Of a DNA stretch of 64,000 nucleotides, positions 56,929 through 64,000 are shown piece after piece. The translations under genes were made by a program, and so were the position numbers. How positions within the stretch are numbered: the first letter of the stretch is position 1; every line of letters starts with the position of its first letter. The notes under the pieces are model-generated. The model saw only the letters and a program-made list of their open reading frames with translations. It was not told the DNA's origin and ran no database searches. The DNA comes from Prevotella sp. GTDB lineage: Bacteria > Bacteroidota > Bacteroidia > Bacteroidales > Bacteroidaceae. The stretch covers positions 1 through 64,000 of the forward strand of contig JALFIX010000070.1 of NCBI GenBank assembly GCA_022775105.1, in the 5' to 3' direction.

Positions 56929-59301
56929 ATGAAAATGACTATGATTGCCTGCGTGATTGCGGCTTTTGCCGCCTTGATGCCTGCGGAAGCGGGAGCGCAG
57001 AACAATGAGAAGCAAAGGGAGATAATCGATGTGGTGCATCGCACCAATGATTACTTCATGCAGAAGTACAGTGACCCGACGAAAGACACATTCGTCAAGA
57101 AGGTCAGGACGAGTAACCTCTGGACGAGGGCGGTGTATTATGAGGGACTAATGGCTCTATATGACATCGACCCGCAACAGAGATACCTCGACTATACCGA
57201 CAAGTGGGCTGACTATCATAAGTGGACGGCACGCAACAGCGTGAACGACATGGATGCCGATAACCAGTGCTGCCAGCAGACATATATCGACCGCCATGTG
57301 CAGAGCGGAAAGAAAAAGGACATGTCGAAGGTGAAGGAAAACCTCGACCATCAGATGGCTACGGGAAAATACAGCTACTGGACATGGATTGACGCCATAC
57401 AGATGGCTATGCCCGTATATGCCAAATATACCCAGTTGACTGGTGAGCGCAAGTATCTCGACTATGCAATGAACTCATATAAGTGGAGCCGCGACACTCT
57501 CGCAGGAGGTCTCTTCAACAAGAAGGAGGGACTGTGGTGGAGAGACAAGGATTATGTGCCTCCATACAAGGAGAAGGACGGAAAGAACTGCTACTGGAGC
57601 CGTGGTAACGGTTGGGTGTATGCAGCTCTCGTGAGGGTGATGGAGACACTGCCCGCAAGCGACCCCGACTATCAGTATCTGAAGGCCGACTTCATCAAGA
57701 TGAGCCGTGCACTGCTGAAATGCCAGCGCAAGGACGGATTCTGGAACGTCAGCCTTGTGTCGCCCGTGACCTACGGAGGTCCCGAGATGACCGGTACAGC
57801 TCTCTTCCTCTATGGTATGGCTTGGGGAGTGAGACAGGGTATCCTGCCTCAGAAGACCTATCAGAAACCGATGGACAAGGCTTGGGCTGCCATCGCTTCC
57901 TGCGTGCATGACAACGGTTTCATCGGATATAACCAGGGAACAGGCAAGGACCCGTCGGCAGGACAGCCTGTGACTTTCACCTCAGTGCCTGACTTCGAGG
58001 ACTACGGAACAGGATGTTTTATCCTCGGTGCAGTGGAATACTACCGTCTTTTCTCCAAGGACGAGCGATGGCCCGACGGCTCGTCAATGTCTCCTTGGTT
58101 TCAGAATGTGAACAAGGTGGATGTAGCCACTCTTGGCAAGAGATATGTCGTTACCGACTACGGAGTTAAGAAAGACAGCATCGCGGTGCAGACCTCAGCC
58201 ATTCAGGCTGTCATCGACCGTGCCGCCAACGAGGGTGGGGGCGTGATAGTCATTCCCCAAGGAACATTCATGAGCGGTGCGCTGTTCTTCCGCCAGGGCA
58301 CACATCTCTACATAGAGGAAGGCGGTAAGCTGAAAGGAAGCGAATACATCGCCGACTTCCCCATACTGATGACCCGCATCGAGGGACAGACATGCAAGTA
58401 TTTCTCAGCATTGGTGAACGCCGACGGACTTGACGGTTTCACCATTGCTGGCAAGGGAACAATCGACGGCAACGGCTACCACTACTGGGAGGAGTTTTGG
58501 ATCAGGCGCAAGTGGAATCCACAGTGTACCAACAAGGACGAGCAGCGCCCGAGACTGGTGTATATCTCCAACAGTCACAATGTGACGGTGCAGGACGTGA
58601 AGTTGGTGAACAGTCCTTTCTGGACAAACCATCTGTATAACTCCGACCATGTGCGCTATCTCGACTGCTATATCTATTCGCCCACCAAGGGCGTTAAGGC
58701 TCCGAGCAGCGACGCCATCGACATCGACGTATGCCATGACGTGATAATCGACGGATGTTATATGTCGGTTAATGATGATGCCGTGGCAATCAAGGGCGGC
58801 AAGGGAACATGGGCGGACAAGGCTCCCGAGAACGGTCCTAACTTCAACATACTTATCCAGAACTGCAAGTACGGTGTGGTTCACGGATGCCTTACCTTGG
58901 GCAGCGAGAGCGTGTATGACCGCAACATCGTGCTTCGAAATATTGAGGTGGATAACGCCAATAGAGTGTTATGGCTGAAGATGCGTCCCGACACTCCCCA
59001 GCATTATGAGTATGTGACTGTGGATAACATCAGCGGCACAACGGGCAGTTTCCTCGTCGTTCGCCCATGGACACAGTTCTTCCAGCCCGAGGACCGCAAG
59101 GACATGCCTTTGAGCCAGTGCAACAATATCGTGATGACCAACATCCAGATGGAGTGCAAGAACTTCTTCGACGTTGGCACGAGCGACAAGTACAGCCTCT
59201 GTGATTTCACATTCAAGAACATCAATGTGAAGGACCAGAAGAAGGCATTCGACAAGAACATGATTGACAACACCGTTGTGGAGAATGTGGTTATTAATTA
59301 G
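56929..59301 (+). CDS. Two-domain GH105 + GH28 enzyme (unsaturated galacturonyl hydrolase + polygalacturonase-like)
   Basis: GH105 half: YWSRGNGWVYAALVRVME; GH28 half: SSDAIDIDVC, NDDAVAIKGG, parallel beta-helix pattern. Confidence 0.87.
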   Translation: MKMTMIACVIAAFAALMPAEAGAQNNEKQREIIDVVHRTNDYFMQKYSDPTKDTFVKKVRTSNLWTRAVYYEGLMALYDIDPQQRYLDYTDKWADYHKWTARNSVNDMDADNQCCQQTYIDRHVQSGKKKDMSKVKENLDHQMATGKYSYWTWIDAIQMAMPVYAKYTQLTGERKYLDYAMNSYKWSRDTLAGGLFNKKEGLWWRDKDYVPPYKEKDGKNCYWSRGNGWVYAALVRVMETLPASDPDYQYLKADFIKMSRALLKCQRKDGFWNVSLVSPVTYGGPEMTGTALFLYGMAWGVRQGILPQKTYQKPMDKAWAAIASCVHDNGFIGYNQGTGKDPSAGQPVTFTSVPDFEDYGTGCFILGAVEYYRLFSKDERWPDGSSMSPWFQNVNKVDVATLGKRYVVTDYGVKKDSIAVQTSAIQAVIDRAANEGGGVIVIPQGTFMSGALFFRQGTHLYIEEGGKLKGSEYIADFPILMTRIEGQTCKYFSALVNADGLDGFTIAGKGTIDGNGYHYWEEFWIRRKWNPQCTNKDEQRPRLVYISNSHNVTVQDVKLVNSPFWTNHLYNSDHVRYLDCYIYSPTKGVKAPSSDAIDIDVCHDVIIDGCYMSVNDDAVAIKGGKGTWADKAPENGPNFNILIQNCKYGVVHGCLTLGSESVYDRNIVLRNIEVDNANRVLWLKMRPDTPQHYEYVTVDNISGTTGSFLVVRPWTQFFQPEDRKDMPLSQCNNIVMTNIQMECKNFFDVGTSDKYSLCDFTFKNINVKDQKKAFDKNMIDNTVVENVVIN

Positions 59302-59320
59302 GAATTAGGAATTGGGAATG
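59293..59320 (+). repeat. (GGAATTA)n heptamer repeat overlapping a stop codon
   Basis: TTAATTAGGAATTAGGAATTGGGAATGG. Confidence 0.75.
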
Positions 59321-59341
59321 GAATATGGAAAAATGGGGGCG

Positions 59342-60391
59342 CTATTTGCGTCCCCATTTTTCTAATTTCTTGTATTCCTTTTTGGTCAATCGCATGAATG
59401 AGCCGTGCTGCGGACCGTTGACACCCTGGATATCCACGGGGTCGCTGAAGTTGCGCATGAACTTGTCGGCTTTACAGATGCGGTAGTGCTTGGGTTTTGA
59501 GGAGTATTCGATGTAGCCTATGTGCCAAGTGTCCTCGCCGGCGAGCTGGAAGGCTGATACACCCTCGCACTTCTTGTTGCCCTCGAAGTCGATGTAATCA
59601 TCATCAACGGGTAGGCTCCATGGACCTGTAAGCGACGGTGCGGTTGAGGTGAAAAGTCCCGGTTTGCCGCCTTCCTTCTTTATCATCATGTGATATAGAC
59701 CGTCGGCTGGAACGTAGTTGATGTCGGCATCGATGGTGGCATAACCCCAGTCGAAGAGCAATCGTGGCTTGGTGAGGCGTGTGAACGACTCGTCGGCATA
59801 GGAATAATACATGCGGTCGTATGCCTCCTCGGCTCGGTTCCAAAGTGAGTAGTAGATGAAATAGCCGCCTCTTTTTCCGTCGCTCCACTGGTAGTTGGGA
59901 TCCCAGAAGATCTGAGGAGCCCACACGCGGTTGACGGTGCTCCAGTCCTTATATACATCAGGAGATTCGGGGTCGCAGAAGATAGAGCTGCCCTTGCGGA
60001 AATCGAATGTCACCGACTTCCAGTTGATGAGGTCGTCAGAGCGCAGGAGGTCTATTCCGTAGTTGTCCCATTTCTTGCTCTTCCTCACGCACATGTCGGT
60101 GGTTACGATCAGGTAGCCCTTGCAGTCGTGTGTGCGGCAGATAAAGGCATCACGCGTTCCGCCCTCAATACGTGCGTGTTCGTATGGCGAGAAAATACTG
60201 TCGCCATTGATGATGTCCTGATAGTGGAGTCCGTCGCGACTGATAGCATAAGCCGTCCATTCCCCCCTATCGCTCATGTGGCAATAGAGATAACCGTAAT
60301 CCCCCTTCTGAGGATTCTGTGCCCCTGCCTCCAAAGGCATCATAGTAGTAGCTGCAAGTGCCATAGCACAAGCAATAATAGTTTTTTTCAT
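59342..60391 (-). CDS. GH43-like glycoside hydrolase (five-blade propeller)
   Basis: Signal peptide; VNRVWAPQIFWDPNYQW, ATIDADINYVPADGLYHMMIKKEGG. Confidence 0.75.
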   Translation of the reverse strand: MKKTIIACAMALAATTMMPLEAGAQNPQKGDYGYLYCHMSDRGEWTAYAISRDGLHYQDIINGDSIFSPYEHARIEGGTRDAFICRTHDCKGYLIVTTDMCVRKSKKWDNYGIDLLRSDDLINWKSVTFDFRKGSSIFCDPESPDVYKDWSTVNRVWAPQIFWDPNYQWSDGKRGGYFIYYSLWNRAEEAYDRMYYSYADESFTRLTKPRLLFDWGYATIDADINYVPADGLYHMMIKKEGGKPGLFTSTAPSLTGPWSLPVDDDYIDFEGNKKCEGVSAFQLAGEDTWHIGYIEYSSKPKHYRICKADKFMRNFSDPVDIQGVNGPQHGSFMRLTKKEYKKLEKWGRK

Positions 60392-60430
60392 AGCAGTTTT
60401 TATTTTTTCATTTAAAACATTCTTTATTTT

Positions 60431-61981
60431 TCATTTAACCCACGCCTCCGGATTAAGTTTTGCCCTTTCCTTACGCAGTTGGAATTGCAGGATATTGTCC
60501 TGTCCCACGGTGCCAAGCACCTGGCGTGCTGTGACTTTTTGTCCGCGGTGAACACTTACAGATGAGAGGTTGCAATATACGGAGATATAGCTTCCATGGC
60601 GCACCATCACACCGTTGACACCGCCCATACTGAACACCGCACTCACCTCGCCGTCGAAGATACTGCGGGCTTTTGCTCCGGGGGAGCCGAGGATATTAAT
60701 TCCCTTATTGTCAAGGCGCACGTTTTTAAGTCCCTCCACGTTGTATTGTCCGAAGTGGCTCACAATGCGGTAGCTTCCTGTGATAGGCATGGGCAGACGA
60801 CCGCGGTTGCTCTCGAAACTTCCGCTGATACGTCGGTCTTCTGAGTCAAGGTTATATACGAGAGGTTTGGATTGTTCCTTCTTCGCCTCCTCCACCTCGC
60901 GCTCCAGTTTCTTTGCTTCGGCAATGGCTTTGCGATCCTCCGGGTTGCGCTCTTCTTCAGCTTTTTGCTTTGCGGCTTCAGCCTCTTTCTGCTTGCGGGC
61001 TAACTCAGCCTTTTTGCGAGCCAGTTCCTCAGCCTTGCGCTTGCGTTCGGCCTCCAGTCTCTTGGCTTCCTCGGCAGCCTTGCGCTTTGCCTCGGCAATG
61101 GCTCTTTGTCGTGCCTTTTCCACCTCGATGGCCACGAGTTTGTCGATCTGTGCGTTGAGGGCGGCATCTCGCTTTTGCTGTTCGGCGATTATGCCCTGAA
61201 TGGTCTTTTGTTGTTTTTGCAGTGAGTTCACCACGTTCTGCTGTTCAGCCTGTTTGCCTTCAAGGTTTCGTTTTTCCTCCTCACCTTTATATAATAGGTT
61301 GCTCTTCTGCTTCATGGTGGCAGTGAGTTCCTTGTGTTTCTGGGTTATTTCAGCCTGCTTTGCCTTCACCTCCTCGCCTTGCGCCTTTTGGTAGGAGGCA
61401 TATTCGCGCATGAATCTCATTCGTCGGTACATCTGCGAGAAGTTCTTGGCAGAGAAGATGAACATCAGCTGGCTCTGAATTGAGCGGTTGCGGTGCATGT
61501 ATCTCATCGACTTGACATACTTCTGTTTTCTGTCGTTGAGTTCCTTGTTGAGTTCAAACAGTTGTCCGTTAAGCTGCGTGATGTTGCCGTCGAGATGCGA
61601 GATGTCGCGGCGTATTGTGTCGATGGTGCGCCTTTTGTCGGCAATCTCTGTGTTTATCACCATCAGGTTTTGCAGGCGTTGCTTTACGTCGCGCTCGTTT
61701 TTGCGCAGTTTCTGTTGTTGCGCTGCAATCTGTTTTTTGATTTGTGCGCGCTCGTTTTTGAGACCCTTTATCGAAGAGGTCTCGTATTCGGCAGTGTTTA
61801 CCTTTGAGTTATTTCTGGTAGATGTCTTTTTTCCGGTAGATGTTTTTTTTCTGGTGGTTGTCTTTTTCTTTTTAGCCGTGGTTGTGGCAGTCGCCTTCTT
61901 TCGCGCCGGCTTCTTGGTTTGTGCCGAAGAAGCCAGCGTGAAGGCGAAAAATAAAATAACGAGTATGTTTATTCTTTTCAT
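60431..61981 (-). CDS. EnvC-like murein hydrolase activator (coiled coil + degenerate LytM/M23)
   Basis: Long coiled coil; C-terminal GVNGVMVRHGSYISVYCNLSSVSVHRGQKV...LQFQLRKE. Confidence 0.88.
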   Translation of the reverse strand: MKRINILVILFFAFTLASSAQTKKPARKKATATTTAKKKKTTTRKKTSTGKKTSTRNNSKVNTAEYETSSIKGLKNERAQIKKQIAAQQQKLRKNERDVKQRLQNLMVINTEIADKRRTIDTIRRDISHLDGNITQLNGQLFELNKELNDRKQKYVKSMRYMHRNRSIQSQLMFIFSAKNFSQMYRRMRFMREYASYQKAQGEEVKAKQAEITQKHKELTATMKQKSNLLYKGEEEKRNLEGKQAEQQNVVNSLQKQQKTIQGIIAEQQKRDAALNAQIDKLVAIEVEKARQRAIAEAKRKAAEEAKRLEAERKRKAEELARKKAELARKQKEAEAAKQKAEEERNPEDRKAIAEAKKLEREVEEAKKEQSKPLVYNLDSEDRRISGSFESNRGRLPMPITGSYRIVSHFGQYNVEGLKNVRLDNKGINILGSPGAKARSIFDGEVSAVFSMGGVNGVMVRHGSYISVYCNLSSVSVHRGQKVTARQVLGTVGQDNILQFQLRKERAKLNPEAWVK

Positions 61982-61991
61982 TTACAGATGG

Positions 61992-62840
61992 TTAGAGAGC
62001 CATGAATCGGCGAAGTATGTCGTCAACGGTGACTTCCTTATACTTTGCAGATACGGTGGTGCGAGTCTCCCAGTCGTCATCGTTGCCGATATAGTTGAGA
62101 GTCATGTTAATTTTCACTTCCGTCTTTGGGGTGGTGAATGTCACCTCGTTCTTGTTGGGGAACTGCTTTGCGCCCAATTCCTTGAAGTCGGCGTAATTCC
62201 AGTAGAGCTGGCTCTTGCCGCGGTATTTGTCGTTGTATGCTATGTTAGACATGTGGATGAGTCCTCCCACGTTCTCGGCAAGCCATCTGTATGAGAGCTT
62301 GTCCTGTTCGAGTGCGATGATTACATCCCCGCCTTCCTCTGTGGTCTCGAATTTGTTCATCAACTCAGGAGTGAGCGCCGATTGTCCGGGCTGGAAGAGT
62401 TCATTCCAGAAGAGAGCCTGCAGACTGTAGAAGTTGAGTCCGCTCTGTCTTAGGAAGTCAAGCTGTTCGTAGGATGCCTTTAGATACTGCTTGTTGATAC
62501 GGTCCATGATGAGCACGTAGTCCTTGGTGAACTCTAATCGTGCCGCTTCCACAAATCCGAATGCCATGAGTTGCAGCCTGATGACATCGTCGCGTTTCAT
62601 CTTCAGGTTTCCGGTGAGGGTCATGTCCTGATTTCCCACCTTGACCTGGAACTTGATTTTGGAGGTGATGAATTTTGCAGTCTGCTGGTTTCCAAGCACC
62701 TTGTTGAGGGTTTCCTGCAGTTCCATACTCCTTGGTGCCACCGGTGCAGTGGTGACAACGTTCTTTGTTGACTTACAAGAGGCAAATAATGCCAATGTAA
62801 CAGTCACGATAGCGACTTTTAAGATACTAATGGTTTTCAT
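61992..62840 (-). CDS. DUF4292 lipoprotein
   Basis: Lipobox LFASCKS; DUF4292-type sequence next to EnvC. Confidence 0.85.
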   Translation of the reverse strand: MKTISILKVAIVTVTLALFASCKSTKNVVTTAPVAPRSMELQETLNKVLGNQQTAKFITSKIKFQVKVGNQDMTLTGNLKMKRDDVIRLQLMAFGFVEAARLEFTKDYVLIMDRINKQYLKASYEQLDFLRQSGLNFYSLQALFWNELFQPGQSALTPELMNKFETTEEGGDVIIALEQDKLSYRWLAENVGGLIHMSNIAYNDKYRGKSQLYWNYADFKELGAKQFPNKNEVTFTTPKTEVKINMTLNYIGNDDDWETRTTVSAKYKEVTVDDILRRFMAL

Positions 62841-62870
62841 CGTCTGTTATTTCATTTAATGTGTTAATAT

Positions 62871-64000
62871 TCATTTTTTTTCTTCTTTAATGTATTTTCT
62901 CTGTCTTATCTTGCGTGCAAGAATCTCGTTGTCAGGGGCTTTTTTTAGGGCCTCCTGCCATAGCTCCACTGCCTTGTCGATGTTGTCGCACTTGGCGTGG
63001 ATGTCTCCGGCGTGCTCCACAATGACAGCCGAAGAGTCGGAGTCGCACTGCAGTGTCTGCTCGATATATATCTTTGCCTCGGCGAATCTCTCCAACCTGA
63101 AGAGAATCCATGCGTATGTGTCGAGGAACGTTGCGTTTTTCGCTTCCGCCTTGATGGTCTTGTAGCTCATTTGTTCCGCCTTGTTCAGGTCTCCGCCGTC
63201 CTCGCAGAGGTAGTAGGCGTAGTTGTTGAGGCAGCTGTAGTTCTCGGGTTTCCATTGCAGGCAGGAGTCGTAGGCTGCGTATGCCTCCTGCTTGTCGCCG
63301 TTTTGGTGGAGCAGGTCGCCGAGGATGGCGTAGAGGTCGGAGACGATGTCTGGCGAGCTGTTATCGTTGATAACGCCTACTCCGTTTCTGAAGGTCTCTA
63401 TAGCCTCAGTGTTCTTGTCCTGTTGTGCCAGTGCCACTCCCTGATAGTAGTAGAAAGCCATTTCTTCGGGGTTGTACTGTCGTGCAGCGGCACAAAGGCT
63501 GACCACCCTGTCGAAGTCTTTCTTCTGCCATGCCGCCGCAATGAGTTGCAGTCTTGCCGCCGCATTGTCTGGAGCTTTTGCGAGCACTCCTTCGAGCACT
63601 TTGTTGATTTCTTCCTGTGGCATTTGCTTCAGCTCCATATACGATGCCATGAGCAGACCAATGCTTGGGTCGGAGTCCTTGGCGGCTATGGTGCGCTCAA
63701 ACAGTTGTAGCACCTTGGTTGAGTCGCCGCCATTGTTTTCGTTTTCCATAACCTCCTGTCTGAGGATATAGATTTTCTCGTCGGTGTTGGCATTGCTTGC
63801 GGTGAGAATCTTTATGGTGGTGGAGTCAGCCGCGGCAGTGTTGCCCTTTGCCTGGAAATATGTTCTCAGCGACATGAGCACCTTGCTGTTTCCCGGTTCC
63901 TCCTTGAGGATTTCGCGATAGATGTCGAATGCCTTCTTGTCCTGGTCGTTGGCCAAGAGCATGTCGGCATAGGCGTTGCGATAGTTGAGGTCGTAGGGAT
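62871..64000 (-). CDS. Tetratricopeptide repeat protein (N-terminus outside the window)
   Basis: Repeated TPR motifs; open frame continues to the window end. Confidence 0.85.
   Translation of the reverse strand, partial: PYDLNYRNAYADMLLANDQDKKAFDIYREILKEEPGNSKVLMSLRTYFQAKGNTAAADSTTIKILTASNANTDEKIYILRQEVMENENNGGDSTKVLQLFERTIAAKDSDPSIGLLMASYMELKQMPQEEINKVLEGVLAKAPDNAAARLQLIAAAWQKKDFDRVVSLCAAARQYNPEEMAFYYYQGVALAQQDKNTEAIETFRNGVGVINDNSSPDIVSDLYAILGDLLHQNGDKQEAYAAYDSCLQWKPENYSCLNNYAYYLCEDGGDLNKAEQMSYKTIKAEAKNATFLDTYAWILFRLERFAEAKIYIEQTLQCDSDSSAVIVEHAGDIHAKCDNIDKAVELWQEALKKAPDNEILARKIRQRKYIKEEKK

Noticed and set aside
1-64000. tRNA, rRNA, tmRNA or complete insertion sequence
   Set aside because: No tRNA-like or rRNA sequence and no transposase or integrase ORF recognised in the window.

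Overview
Bacteroidota-type (Prevotella/Bacteroides-like) chromosomal window. Support for this: TAnnTTTG promoters, DUF4254+GT9, PorT-like barrel, EnvC and DUF4292 families. Core genes include an LpxL-like acyltransferase, rnc, fabF, acpP, pdxB, rubredoxin, two tandem NSS symporters, prfB, an acyl-CoA ligase, a ZIP transporter and a GH94 phosphorylase. Two blocks of rhamnogalacturonan/pectin catabolism genes (about 21-26 kb and 53-60 kb) lie on either side of an accessory region at about 37.8-53.2 kb. That region holds: an AAA-ATPase/nuclease-like ORF; a large composite system (type III-like Res helicase-nuclease, long Mod methyltransferase, SNF2-type helicase) with an embedded HepT/MntA (HEPN/MNT) module; a PIN/antitoxin pair; and a sigma-factor/DUF3987-like cassette preceded by 21-bp direct repeats. 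Main non-coding discoveries by eye: (1) a dispersed element made of a conserved core flanked by inverted (GGAGTTAAA)n arrays, five copies, all between co-directional genes and all in the same orientation relative to transcription; (2) a ~200-nt nested stem region upstream of the SNF2-Mod operon; (3) a REP-like palindromic repeat inserted in frame inside a predicted lyase gene and repeated, with an inverted partner, 4 kb away; (4) a 23-bp inverted repeat flanking the ~10-kb restriction-type block. There is also an apparent fusion of a complete histidine kinase to a TPR/degenerate-kinase protein. Family calls are made by reading the translations; no database search was run.
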